The position numbers were made by a program, and so were the translations under genes. The notes beneath the pieces were generated by a model, which searched no databases, was not told the origin of the DNA, and saw nothing but the letters and a program-made list of their open reading frames with translations. A stretch of 64,000 bases of DNA from contig DATEFW010000027.1 of NCBI GenBank assembly GCA_035280425.1, positions 62,001-126,000 of the forward strand, written 5' to 3'. This stretch comes from QHXW01 sp035280425. Its GTDB lineage: Bacteria; Acidobacteriota; Terriglobia; Bryobacterales; Bryobacteraceae. Positions 35,543 to 43,967 of this stretch are shown here, one piece after another (the first letter of the stretch is position 1; every line of letters begins with the position of its first letter).

Positions 35543-36712
35543 CACGCCCACTTTGTTCCCCACCGCGACCTTGATCCGCTCCACGGACTGCATCAAATTC
35601 TCGTACGAATTCGCGTAGCTGAAGCGGATGTAGCCTTCGCCGTACTCGCCGAACGCGCCGCCCGATAAACACGAAACGCCGGCTTCGTAAAGCAGGTAAT
35701 CGGCGAGCTCTTTCGAGCTCATGCCTGTTCCCTTGATATTTGCGAACGCGTAGAACGCGCCGCCGGGCAAAGCGCAGCGGAATCCCGGCACCTGGTTCAA
35801 ACCTGCGCAAAATGCGTCGCGGCGGCGGCGGAACTCCGCGACCATCGCGTCCACCGGCTGCTGCGGTCCGGTGAGCGCGGCGATCCCGGCGCGCTGGGTG
35901 AAGCTGGCGGTGCATGAGTTCGAATTCACCATCAGCGTGTTCACGGCTTCCACCAGCCAGGCAGGCATGACGCCGTAGCCCATGCGCCAGCCGGTCATGG
36001 CGTAGGTTTTCGAAAATCCGTCGAGGATGATCGTTTTCTCGAGCATCCCAGGCAGGCTCGAAATCGAAACCGGCGGCTCGCCGTAATAAATCCGGGAGTA
36101 GATTTCATCCGAGAGCACCATCAGGTCGCGATCGCGGACCAGATCGGCGATGGCGCGGATATCATCGGGCGGAATCAGGCCGCCCGTCGGGTTCTGCGGC
36201 GAATTCAAAATCAGGAGTTTCGTTTTCGAAGAAATGCGCTTGCGCAGCAGATCCAGATCGAAAGAGAAGCCGCGCTCCTCCACCAGCGGGATCGGCACCG
36301 GCACGCCGCCCAAAAACCGGATCATCGATTCGTAAATCGGAAAACCCGGGTTGGGATAAATCACCTCGTCGCCCGGCTCCACCAGCGCCAGCATCGGAAA
36401 AAAGATAATAGGCTTGCCGCCGGGCGTGACCGAAACATGCTCCGGGCCGACGCGAATGCCGCGCGTCCGGCAGATGTAGGCCGCGATCGCTTCGCGCAGC
36501 TCCGGCAACCCTTGCGTCGGGCCGTAGTGCGTGTAGCCTTCATCGAGCGCCTGCTTGGCGGCTTCGACGATGTGCTTGGGCGTCGGGAAATCCGGCTCGC
36601 CGATTTCAAGATGAATCACGCTCTTGCCCTGGCGCTCGAGTTCGCGCGCGCGCACCAGCACCTCGAAGGCCGACTCCACCCCGATATGGTTCATCCGCTC
36701 CGCTAATTTCAT
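35531..36712 (-). CDS. class I/II pyridoxal-phosphate aminotransferase
   Basis: A 393-aa fold-type I aminotransferase. Seen: IHLEIGEPDFPTP (N-terminal substrate loop), GLPELREAIA, NPGFPIYESMI, LNSPQNPTGG, DEIYSRI and the PLP-lysine in DGFSKTYAMTGWRMGY. It resembles aspartate/alanine-type enzymes; the amino donor is not decided. Its ATG overlaps the stop of the OB-fold gene by 4 nt, so it is the last gene of the thiolase unit on the minus strand. Only 25 nt separate it from the convergent GS-like gene. Confidence 0.92.
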   Translation of the reverse strand: MKLAERMNHIGVESAFEVLVRARELERQGKSVIHLEIGEPDFPTPKHIVEAAKQALDEGYTHYGPTQGLPELREAIAAYICRTRGIRVGPEHVSVTPGGKPIIFFPMLALVEPGDEVIYPNPGFPIYESMIRFLGGVPVPIPLVEERGFSFDLDLLRKRISSKTKLLILNSPQNPTGGLIPPDDIRAIADLVRDRDLMVLSDEIYSRIYYGEPPVSISSLPGMLEKTIILDGFSKTYAMTGWRMGYGVMPAWLVEAVNTLMVNSNSCTASFTQRAGIAALTGPQQPVDAMVAEFRRRRDAFCAGLNQVPGFRCALPGGAFYAFANIKGTGMSSKELADYLLYEAGVSCLSGGAFGEYGEGYIRFSYANSYENLMQSVERIKVAVGNKVGVGSR

Positions 36713-36915
36713 GCGACCTTCCGGAAAAACGGCACCCCGCCGCGAACTTCAACCTGCTCGACGCGATCGTCGATCTGGACCCGCTCGCCGGCGATGCGTC
36801 CCGTCACACGCGAGCCGCCCTCCAGCGCCACGATCACCACCTGGTAAGGAACGTCCTTGGCGAACGCCTCGGGCGCCAGGTGCACGACGGTTTCAGTATA
36901 GACCGTGCCGGTCAT
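36709..36915 (-). CDS. OB-fold protein (DUF35 C-terminal type), thiolase partner
   Basis: A 68-aa protein starting MTGTVYTETVVHLAPEAF, matching only the C-terminal OB-fold of DUF35 acyl-CoA-binding proteins. Full DUF35 partners have an N-terminal zinc ribbon, which is missing here. DUF35 proteins form complexes with thiolases and channel CoA substrates. The ATG overlaps the thiolase stop and its own stop overlaps the aminotransferase ATG, both by 4 nt, so all three are coupled. Longer upstream frame over the thiolase is not used. Confidence 0.8.
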   Translation of the reverse strand: MTGTVYTETVVHLAPEAFAKDVPYQVVIVALEGGSRVTGRIAGERVQIDDRVEQVEVRGGVPFFRKVA

Positions 36916-38072
36916 ACGTTGCCCAAAATGCTCACCACGCACGAAGCTCCGGAGCCGCCGAGATTCTGCGCGAGCCCGAGCGAATGCCGCTTGAGCTGCA
37001 TCTCGCCCGCCTCGCAGCGGATCTGCGCGACGATATCGCAAATCTGCGCCACGCCCGTTGCGCCCACCGGATGCCCTTTGGATTTCAGGCCGCCCGACGC
37101 GTTGATGGGCCGCTCGCCCGTCCGCGCCGTCTTTCCCGCCGCGGTGTAAGGTCCACCGCAGCCGCGCTCCACAAACCCGAGATCCTCCATCGCGATGATC
37201 TCGGCGATGGTGAAGCAATCGTGCAGTTCGGCGAACTGGATGTCCTTCGGCTCAACACCGGCCATTTCGTAAGCTTTCTGGGACGCGCGCCGCACTGCCG
37301 GAAACGTCGTGATGTCCGGTTTCTGGTCGAGCGCCACGAAATCCGAGGCTTGCGCCATGCCGAGAATGCGCACGGGCTTCTCCGTAAAATCCCGCGCGCG
37401 GTCGGCGGCCATCACCAGCGCGGCCGCGGCGCCGTCGCTGATCAGCGAGCAATCGTAAAGCCCGAGCGGCTCGGCTACCGGGCGGCCGTTCAGCGCCTGC
37501 TCCATGGTGATTACTTTTCGCATGTGCGCGTCGGGATTCAGTGCCCCATTTGCGTGATTTTTTACCGCCACCGCCGCCAGGTGCTCGCGGGTGGTGCCGA
37601 ACTGGTGCATGTGGCGCCGCGCGATCATGGCAAAAAGCGACGGAAACGTCGATCCGGCCTTGATCTCACCCGAGCAATCGCCCGCTGCCGCGAGAATTTC
37701 GGTGACGCGCGCGGTCGGCTGCGAAGTCATTTTCTCGACCCCGACGACCAGTACGGCGTCATAAACGCCACTCGCGACGGTCAGGAAAGCCTGAAAAAAC
37801 GCCGCGCCGCTCGATGCGCAGGCGGCCTCAATTCGCGTGGCGGGAACGTCGCGGATGCCCAAAGCTGTCGAAATATAGGGGGCCAGGTGGTTCTGGTTCA
37901 CAAACTCAGGGCCGGCAAAATTACCTAAGAAAAACGCATCTACCTGGGATGGGCTAACATGCCCATTTTTCAAGCACTTCTCCCCGGCTTCGACGGCCAA
38001 AGAGCGCAAATCGCGGTCAGAAAATGCGCCGAATCGCGTTTTTCCCACCCCGGCGACCGCTACAGGTCTCAT
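36912..38072 (-). CDS. thiolase family protein (SCP-x/acetyl-CoA acetyltransferase type)
   Basis: A 386-aa thiolase-superfamily enzyme. Seen: RIEAACASSGAAFF (nucleophilic Cys region), LISDGAAAALVMA, AELHDCFTIAEI (C-terminal domain of SCP2-thiolase type) and GGLKSKGHPVGATG (oxyanion His). It cleaves or forms a C-C bond in an acyl-CoA. Next to an OB-fold partner, it resembles the thiolase/DUF35 pairs seen in degradation of complex acyl chains. The ATG at 38072 has no clear Shine-Dalgarno sequence. Confidence 0.9.
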   Translation of the reverse strand: MRPVAVAGVGKTRFGAFSDRDLRSLAVEAGEKCLKNGHVSPSQVDAFFLGNFAGPEFVNQNHLAPYISTALGIRDVPATRIEAACASSGAAFFQAFLTVASGVYDAVLVVGVEKMTSQPTARVTEILAAAGDCSGEIKAGSTFPSLFAMIARRHMHQFGTTREHLAAVAVKNHANGALNPDAHMRKVITMEQALNGRPVAEPLGLYDCSLISDGAAAALVMAADRARDFTEKPVRILGMAQASDFVALDQKPDITTFPAVRRASQKAYEMAGVEPKDIQFAELHDCFTIAEIIAMEDLGFVERGCGGPYTAAGKTARTGERPINASGGLKSKGHPVGATGVAQICDIVAQIRCEAGEMQLKRHSLGLAQNLGGSGASCVVSILGNV

Positions 38073-38148
38073 ATAATTAGCTTAGCGCTGAATTTAGTCT
38101 CCACGTTCGGCGACCCCCAGCGTCATGCTGAGTGAGGGAAGCTGAACC

Positions 38149-38688
38149 GTGTATTGCGAGGTCATGAGCGAAATCGTCCCGCCGCCTCTCGAGCTGGTCG
38201 AGAGGCAAAACCGGTTTGTTTCCGATAACTTAAGGCGCATTTTCGTCCAGATCTACCGCATCGTGGGCAATATGGCCGATGCGCAGGATCTAACGCAGGA
38301 AGCGTTCATCAAGGCCCTGCAGCGCCAGGAACAGCTCAAAGATGAGCAGAAGGCCGCGCATTGGCTCTCGCGCATTGCCACCAATACCGCGATCGACTTT
38401 CTGCGCCGGCACGCGCGCGTGGCTTTCTGCGAAGTGGATGTGCACACCGAGAGCCAGGAAGAATCGCCCGAACAGAGCCTGCTGCGCAGCGAGCACCGCG
38501 ATTATCTTGAAGACGGCTTACGCCTGCTCACTCCGCGCGAACGGGCGGCGCTGATGATGCGCGACGTGGAGGGCTGCACCGCTGAGGAAGTGGCGAAGCG
38601 CCTGGATTGTTCGAAAGCCACGGTTCGATCCCACATTGCCAATGCACGAATCAAACTGCGCCGCTATATGGCGGGGAGGAAGCGATGA
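38149..38688 (+). CDS. ECF-subfamily RNA polymerase sigma factor
   Basis: A 179-aa ECF sigma. Region 2: NMADAQDLTQEAFIKAL, HWLSRIATNTAIDFLRR. Region 4: LRLLTPRERAALMMRDVEG, EEVAKRLDCSKATVRSHI (helix-turn-helix). Two starts are possible: GTG 38149 (GAGGG 10 nt upstream) or ATG 38164. It overlaps the anti-sigma gene by 4 nt (ATGA), typical of co-regulated pairs. Its regulon probably includes the exported protein two genes downstream. Confidence 0.93.
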   Translation: MYCEVMSEIVPPPLELVERQNRFVSDNLRRIFVQIYRIVGNMADAQDLTQEAFIKALQRQEQLKDEQKAAHWLSRIATNTAIDFLRRHARVAFCEVDVHTESQEESPEQSLLRSEHRDYLEDGLRLLTPRERAALMMRDVEGCTAEEVAKRLDCSKATVRSHIANARIKLRRYMAGRKR

Positions 38689-39242
38689 GCCGGCATCCCA
38701 GCGAGAACCTGCTGGCGCTCTACGCCGGCGGAGAACTGGGCCGCTTCGACGCCTGGCGGGTTGGGCGGCATGTGGCGGGCTGCGCGGAGTGCGAGCGCGA
38801 CGTAACGGAGTTCTCGGCTCTACGATCCGAAGTTGCATCCGCCACCGACACGCCCGCGGTGAACTGGGGCCGTCTGGCTGTCGAAATGAAGGCCAATATC
38901 CGGCTGGGCCTCGAAGCCGGAGCTTGTGTTGAAAAGCCGGAACCGGTGCGGATTGCGTTCAGCCCGCGGGCGCTGGCTGCCTGCGCAAGCCTGTTATTGC
39001 TGGTGGCTGCATTTCTACTGGAGCGGCCAACGCCGCGCGCCACGGAGGTGAAAACGCCGGGCACGGCAGTCCTGGAGGCGACGGGCATGGGGATCCAGGT
39101 CAAGGAAGGCGAGCAGACCCTGATGCTGCTCAACCATGGCGCGCGCGATATCCACTATTCGGCGACCGGTGACGCCATGCGCGCCCGCTACGTCGATCCG
39201 GATACGGGTTACGTCACTATCAACAACGTCTATGTGCAGTAG
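38685..39242 (+). CDS. zinc-finger anti-sigma factor (membrane)
   Basis: A 185-aa protein. N-terminal anti-sigma zinc motif HVAGCAECERDV (H-x3-C-x2-C) with an upstream Glu/Asn-rich helix; one transmembrane helix (ALAACASLLLLVAAFLL, ~residues 106-122); C-terminal periplasmic domain with TGMGIQVKEGEQTLMLLN. The ATG at 38685 overlaps the sigma stop. It probably holds the ECF sigma at the membrane. The 3' end overlaps the next gene by 11 nt. Confidence 0.87.
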   Translation: MSRHPSENLLALYAGGELGRFDAWRVGRHVAGCAECERDVTEFSALRSEVASATDTPAVNWGRLAVEMKANIRLGLEAGACVEKPEPVRIAFSPRALAACASLLLLVAAFLLERPTPRATEVKTPGTAVLEATGMGIQVKEGEQTLMLLNHGARDIHYSATGDAMRARYVDPDTGYVTINNVYVQ

Positions 39243-40401
39243 CAACCGAGCCCGGGCGGTATTTGCGGTGGTAGCAGGGGCGTGCTGGGCGGCTACACTG
39301 CAGTCGCTGCCTGCGCAGGAAACTCCGCTCGATCTGCACAGCTCGATCCGGATCAATTTCCCGCCGGATTCGCCGGTGGTTCCGGTCAAGACCAATATCG
39401 GCGAATCCCGTGCAACGCCGCGGGGTGGCGCCATGGTCGTGGATCTGCACATGGCGCTCTCCCTACGCAATACGGATGCGCGGCACATCCGTGGGATTAC
39501 GCTGCTGGTACTGGCGCAGGAGATGACACCGGGGGGCAAGGCTTCCGTGGCAGTGCCGAGCCTGAACGTCGCGCAGGGTGAAACCTTCCCCGTGCGGATC
39601 GATTTGCGCCTGCTCCGGCCGCTGCAAATGAACAATGGGCCGCTGGTCGAGGTGAGCGTGGACGGCGTGCTGTTTGAAAACGCCGGTTTTTACGGGCCGA
39701 ACCGTCTGAACTCACGCCGCTCGATGACCGTATGGGAAATGGAAGCCGAGCGGGACCGTAAGCATTTCAAAGCCGTGCTGGCCGCGGCTGGTCCTGAGGG
39801 CCTGCGCCGGGATGTGCTGGATTCGCTCGAGCGGCAGTCCGAACGGCCGCACATTGATGTTCGCGTATTGCACAGCGGCCGGACGACTTCGGCGGCGGCA
39901 GCGCCGGATCAGCTCGCGCAATTTGCTTTTCTGAAATTCCCGGATTCGCCCATCGAGCCCGTGGAGGGATGGGCGGAGATTGCTGGCAACGAAGCGCGAG
40001 CGCCGCGAATCGAGGTGCGGAACCGGTCGTCCAAGCCGGTGAGCTATGTCGAAATCGGCTGGGTCATAAAGGACCGCCAGGGCAGGGAATTTCTTGCCGG
40101 TTCGGTCCCGGCTGCGGATAGCGACGTGCTGTTGCCGCCGGGCAAAACCGGCCGCGTGCTCCAGGACACGACGCTGCGCTTTTCCCGCAATGCCGGCGAG
40201 CCGGTAGCCATCGCCGGGATGGCCGGATTCGTCAGCGAAGTGGAGTTCTCCGATGGCACCGTATGGGTGCCGAACCGGTTGTCGCTCGAAAATGTGCGCT
40301 TATTGCGCATCCTGGCGCCATCACCGGAAGAGCAGCGGCTGACCGACCTCTACCGCACCAAGGGTCTCAACGCGCTCGTCGACGAATTGCGGAAATTTTA
40401 A
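39232..40401 (+). CDS. exported hypothetical protein of the ECF operon
   Basis: A 389-aa protein starting MCSSNRARAVFAVVAGACW, with a signal peptide and predicted cleavage near LPAQE. The mature part looks like tandem beta-sandwich domains (e.g. MVVDLHMALSLRNTDARHIRG; VRNRSSKPVSYVEIGWVI). No family name can be given. It overlaps the anti-sigma gene by 11 nt, so it is part of the same operon and a likely target or sensor component. Confidence 0.7.
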   Translation: MCSSNRARAVFAVVAGACWAATLQSLPAQETPLDLHSSIRINFPPDSPVVPVKTNIGESRATPRGGAMVVDLHMALSLRNTDARHIRGITLLVLAQEMTPGGKASVAVPSLNVAQGETFPVRIDLRLLRPLQMNNGPLVEVSVDGVLFENAGFYGPNRLNSRRSMTVWEMEAERDRKHFKAVLAAAGPEGLRRDVLDSLERQSERPHIDVRVLHSGRTTSAAAAPDQLAQFAFLKFPDSPIEPVEGWAEIAGNEARAPRIEVRNRSSKPVSYVEIGWVIKDRQGREFLAGSVPAADSDVLLPPGKTGRVLQDTTLRFSRNAGEPVAIAGMAGFVSEVEFSDGTVWVPNRLSLENVRLLRILAPSPEEQRLTDLYRTKGLNALVDELRKF

Positions 40402-40471
40402 CGCAAAGGGCGCAAGCCCGCAGGTAATCGCCCGATTTCCTTAACGACCTGATTGCCCCACAATCTGTTTT

Positions 40472-40536
40472 GGGCGCTCCGACACCGCACCGCGCCCGGT
40501 GCCGGTGGCACATCCAGCACATCTTGCGGAGCGCCC
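40472..40536. terminator. long stem-loop between convergent genes
   Basis: GGGCGCTCCG (40472-40481) pairs perfectly with CGGAGCGCCC (40527-40536); an inner GCACCG/CGGTGC stem (40487-40502) gives a cruciform-like shape. Its right arm touches the stop codon of the MBL-fold gene. T-runs are weak, so it could also be a small palindromic repeat. Confidence 0.5.
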
Positions 40537-41405
40537 TAATCTCCGCTCTGCATCCGGCGCGCCAGCTCTTCCACCTGGCTTCGCATCTCACTCGCCGGCA
40601 ATTTGACTCTTTCGCCGTGACCCGGCAGCACCCATTCAAAAGTGAAGCCCGCAAGCCGCGCCATGGAGCGCGTCTGCTCTTGCCAGGAGTGCCAGCAAAC
40701 GTCGCGGCCGGCGTTCAGGCAATGAAGCGTGCGGCTCCACCACAGGTGATCGCCGGTGAAAAGAAAACGCTTGCCATAGAGCAGGCAGCAATGGCCGCGC
40801 GTGTGGCCGGGTGTAGGAATGGCAAGGAAGCCCGGAGCGACTTCCACCGGCTCGAAACCTTCCAGGACTATCTCGGAGCGCGGCTGAGCGGCCAGCTCCA
40901 GACGGTGAATGATACGGCGGCTCGAAAACCGTGCGGCGTATTTTTCGGCCTCGGCTACATCGTCGCGATGGGTCAGGAAAATGTAATCGATGCCGCCCAT
41001 TTCATCGAAGCGGTCGACCAGATGCGGAAGAAACTTCGGCGAGTCGATCAGCCAGTTGCTGTCAGGCCGCTCGACGAAATAACTGGCGCCGCCGTAGGAT
41101 TTGGGGGAATGAAATCCGCAGTAGTAGACGTCTTGCTCGACGGGCATCGGAAAATCGGCTTTCACTTCGCGGGCGCGAGCCGGCTGAAGCGTGCCGATGG
41201 ATCCGGTCGGGCAAGCCAGCAATGCGCGTAACGCCTTGCGCGTAGCTTCCGCGTTTTCCGGCTGGGCGTGGACGAACGAATAGCTGCCGGCATCGGCGAA
41301 AACCTCGGGCGCGAGCTGGCGGCAGGCATCGCAATCGATGCAGGTCTCGTCGACGAAGAAATCGCCGGCGACGTTTTCGCTGACGGCGCGGCGGCGGTCG
41401 GCCAT
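40536..41405 (-). CDS. ferredoxin-domain / metallo-beta-lactamase-fold fusion protein
   Basis: A 289-aa protein. The N-terminal ~70 residues are a small [4Fe-4S]/[3Fe-4S] ferredoxin (CIDCDACRQLAPEVF then LACPTGSIG). The remainder is an MBL fold: IFLTHRDDVAEAEKYA where the canonical T-H-x-H-x-D-H is altered to THRDD, then TPGHTRGHCCLLY, FTGDHLWWS and WVLPGHGERVKL. The metal site is therefore partly non-canonical. Oxygen-, nitric-oxide- or redox-linked hydrolysis is possible; function not known. It is convergent with the ECF operon. Confidence 0.82.
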   Translation of the reverse strand: MADRRRAVSENVAGDFFVDETCIDCDACRQLAPEVFADAGSYSFVHAQPENAEATRKALRALLACPTGSIGTLQPARAREVKADFPMPVEQDVYYCGFHSPKSYGGASYFVERPDSNWLIDSPKFLPHLVDRFDEMGGIDYIFLTHRDDVAEAEKYAARFSSRRIIHRLELAAQPRSEIVLEGFEPVEVAPGFLAIPTPGHTRGHCCLLYGKRFLFTGDHLWWSRTLHCLNAGRDVCWHSWQEQTRSMARLAGFTFEWVLPGHGERVKLPASEMRSQVEELARRMQSGD

Positions 41406-41442
41406 ATTCTATGGTTGCACGGTAGTATCCTAAATAATTCTC

Positions 41443-41925
41443 ATGGAGCTGAAATCGGTTTCGCTGGAAGTCCCCGAAGGCGGCAACATTATCTTCGGAC
41501 AGACCCACTTCATCAAAAGCGTGGAAGATCTGTACGAAGCCTTGGTCAACACGGTTCCGCAGATGAAATTCGGGATCGCGTTCAACGAGGCGTCCGGGCC
41601 CTGCCTCACGCGAGTGGACGGCAATGACGATGCGCTCAAGTCACTGGCGGCACGCAACGCCACCGCAGTCGGAGCAGGGCACATTTTCGTGATTGCGATG
41701 CGCGACGGCTATCCGATCAACGTGCTGGGGCGCATCAAAGACGTTCCCGAAGTTTGCTCGATTTTTTGCGCCACGGCAAATCCGGTTCACGCGATCGTTG
41801 CTGAAGACGAGCAGGGCCGCGGCGTACTGGGCGTCATCGACGGATTTCGCCCCAAGGGCGTGGAAACGGCCGACGATGCAGCCAGGCGCCACGATTTCCT
41901 CCGAAAGATCGGGTACAAGCGCTGA
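41443..41925 (+). CDS. adenosine-specific kinase-type protein (PF04008)
   Basis: A 160-aa compact protein matching PF04008: FGQTHFIKSVEDLYEALV, KFGIAFNEASGPCLTR, NVLGRIKDVPEVCSIFCATANP and GVLGVIDGFRPKGVE. Archaeal members were studied structurally and reported to bind adenosine nucleotides; bacterial roles are unclear. It starts a three-gene unit with an epimerase (start codon immediately after the stop) and a DapA-like protein. No strong Shine-Dalgarno sequence precedes the ATG. Confidence 0.82.
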   Translation: MELKSVSLEVPEGGNIIFGQTHFIKSVEDLYEALVNTVPQMKFGIAFNEASGPCLTRVDGNDDALKSLAARNATAVGAGHIFVIAMRDGYPINVLGRIKDVPEVCSIFCATANPVHAIVAEDEQGRGVLGVIDGFRPKGVETADDAARRHDFLRKIGYKR

Positions 41926-42945
41926 ATGATCGCAAGCGAACAGCAACTGGAAGATTTGCTTTCGGAACCTTCGGGGGCCGACGCGCGCGCCATGTCTTAT
42001 CTCGAGGGCGACCTCGTCATTCTCGGTGTGGCAGGCAAGATGGGGCCGAGTCTCGCAAAACGCGCCCGCCGGGCGTGCGATTGGGCGCGGCTTCCCAAAA
42101 GAATCATCGGCGTGGCGCGTTTTTCCGAACCGCAAGTACGCGAGGAGCTCGAGGCAGCGGGCATAGAGACGGTGAGCCTTGACTTGCTTGAACCCGGCGC
42201 CATGGCAAAACTTCCGGATGCCCCGAACGTGCTCTACATGGCGGCGCGAAAATTCGGCTCGACGGGGCAGGAGCATCTGACCTGGGCCATGAATACGATG
42301 CTTCCGGCGCTAGTCGCGGATCGCTATGCCGGCTCGCGGATCGTGGCGTTTTCGACCGGCAACGTGTATCCGCTGGTTCCGGTAACGAGCGGCGGCGCGA
42401 GCGAAACGACACCGGCCGGCCCGATCGGCGAGTACGCGCAGTCGGCGCTGGGCCGCGAGCGGATCTTCGAATTCTTTTCGCACCGCAACGGAACACCGAT
42501 GATGTTTCTGCGTTTGAATTATGCGATCGATCTGCGTTATGGCGTGCTGCTCGATATCGGCCAGAAAGTTTTCGAACGCCGCCCGGTGGATGTGACTATG
42601 GGGCATGTCAACGTGATCTGGCAGGGGGACGCGAATTCAATCGCGCTTCGTGCCTTCGCTCACTGCCAGGCGCCGCCGGCAGTGCTGAACGTCACCGGGC
42701 CGGAAATTCTTGCAGTGCGGTGGATTGCGCAGCGCTTCGGCGAACGCTTTGGCGTGGAACCGGCGATCGAGGGCAGGGAAGCCGAGACGGCGCTGATCAA
42801 CAATGCAGCGCACTGCCATAGGCTTTTCGGCTATCCAGCGGTCACGGTCGAGCAGATGATTGAATGGGTCGCGGATTGGATCGGCATGGGCGGCGCGACC
42901 CACGCGAAGCCGACGCACTTTGAAACGCGGGACGGACGCTTTTAA
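41926..42945 (+). CDS. NAD-dependent epimerase/dehydratase (SDR) family protein
   Basis: A 339-aa extended SDR. The N-terminal Rossmann motif reads VILGVAGKMGPSLAKRARR (glycine-rich loop with GKMG). Active-site features are FSTGNVYPL (Ser/Thr) and EYAQSALGRERIFE, where the YxxxK has become Y-A-Q-S-A, so the catalytic Lys is not in the usual place. C-terminal substrate domain includes LNVTGPEILAV. It lies between PF04008 and DapA-like genes with no gap on the left and a 1-nt overlap on the right. Substrate unknown. Confidence 0.82.
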   Translation: MIASEQQLEDLLSEPSGADARAMSYLEGDLVILGVAGKMGPSLAKRARRACDWARLPKRIIGVARFSEPQVREELEAAGIETVSLDLLEPGAMAKLPDAPNVLYMAARKFGSTGQEHLTWAMNTMLPALVADRYAGSRIVAFSTGNVYPLVPVTSGGASETTPAGPIGEYAQSALGRERIFEFFSHRNGTPMMFLRLNYAIDLRYGVLLDIGQKVFERRPVDVTMGHVNVIWQGDANSIALRAFAHCQAPPAVLNVTGPEILAVRWIAQRFGERFGVEPAIEGREAETALINNAAHCHRLFGYPAVTVEQMIEWVADWIGMGGATHAKPTHFETRDGRF

Positions 42946-43955
42946 TGGCGCAACAGAAATGGCGCGAACAACTGCGGCGCGGCGTGGTGATCCCGGCGCA
43001 CCCGCTGGCGCTCGATCAGAACCGTAAGCTCGACGAACGGCGGCAACGCGCATTGACGCGCTATTATCTTGCGGCCGGCGCGGGCGGGGTGGCTGTGGGA
43101 GTTCACACCACGCAATTCGAGATTCGCGATCCGCACGTCGATCTTTATCGTCCGGTGCTAGAGCTGGCGATCGAAGAACTGCGTGCGACCGATGCGATTC
43201 GCGTGGCGGGAATCGTCGGCCCGACCGCACAGGCAACGAACGAGGCGGAATTCGCCGCGCGGTGCGGGTATCATGCGGGCTTGTTAAGCCTGGGAGCGCT
43301 GCGAAACGCGAGCGTCGAGGAGTTGGCGGCGCATGCGCGCGCTGTGGCGTCGATCATTCCGCTTTTCGGTTTTTACCTACAGCCGGCGGTAGGCGGGCGT
43401 GTGCTGCCATACGAGTTCTGGCGACGTTTTGTGGAAATCGAAAACGTTGTGGCCATCAAGATGGCGCCGTTCAACCGGTACCAGACGCTGGATGTCGTGC
43501 GGGCTGTGGCGGAGTCCGGCCGCGACATTGCGCTTTATACGGGCAACGACGATGCCATTGTGACCGACCTGTTGACGCCGTTCCGATTCGGCGGGCGCAC
43601 GGTGCGGATCGGTGGCGGGTTGCTCGGACACTGGGCCGTGTGGACCAGGCGCGCGGTCGAATTACTCGATCGCGTTCACCGCGAACCGGAGTGGAGCGGC
43701 TGGCTGACCCTGGCGGCTGAAATTACCGATTCCAATGCGGCGCTTTTCGATGTGGCCGACGACTTTCGCGGCTCGATTGCGGGCATCCACGAGGTGCTGC
43801 GGCGGCAAGGCCTGTTGGCCGGCCGATGGTGTCTGAATCCGGCCGAGGATCTCTCAGCGTGTCAAATGGATGAGATCGATCGCGTTTACGCTGCGTATCC
43901 GCATTTGAACGACGACGATTTTGTGCGCGCGCATTTGGATGAATGGCTGACGTGA
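42945..43955 (+). CDS. dihydrodipicolinate synthase (DapA)-family aldolase-like protein
   Basis: A 336-aa TIM barrel of the DHDPS/NAL superfamily. The Schiff-base lysine is in VVAIKMAPF, with LYTGNDDAIV as the next strand and GFYLQPAVGG before. The canonical N-terminal GGTTGE loop reads AGAGGVAVGVHTTQF, so it is not lysine-biosynthetic DapA. It probably cleaves or forms a keto-acid. ATG overlaps the epimerase TAA by one base. It ends convergent with the minus-strand duplicated-domain protein. Confidence 0.85.
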   Translation: MAQQKWREQLRRGVVIPAHPLALDQNRKLDERRQRALTRYYLAAGAGGVAVGVHTTQFEIRDPHVDLYRPVLELAIEELRATDAIRVAGIVGPTAQATNEAEFAARCGYHAGLLSLGALRNASVEELAAHARAVASIIPLFGFYLQPAVGGRVLPYEFWRRFVEIENVVAIKMAPFNRYQTLDVVRAVAESGRDIALYTGNDDAIVTDLLTPFRFGGRTVRIGGGLLGHWAVWTRRAVELLDRVHREPEWSGWLTLAAEITDSNAALFDVADDFRGSIAGIHEVLRRQGLLAGRWCLNPAEDLSACQMDEIDRVYAAYPHLNDDDFVRAHLDEWLT

Positions 43956-43967
43956 GCGTCAGGCGTC

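Noticed and set aside
36624..37928. 434-codon plus-strand frame across thiolase and aminotransferase genes
   Set aside because: Spans two well-supported minus-strand genes and has no domain.
42945..43955. Lysine-biosynthetic dapA
   Set aside because: The N-terminal substrate loop and surrounding genes do not match; only superfamily membership is supported.
43947..43962. CTGACG/CGTCAG hairpin between convergent genes as a terminator
   Set aside because: Only a 6-bp stem and no T-run; too weak to annotate as a feature.
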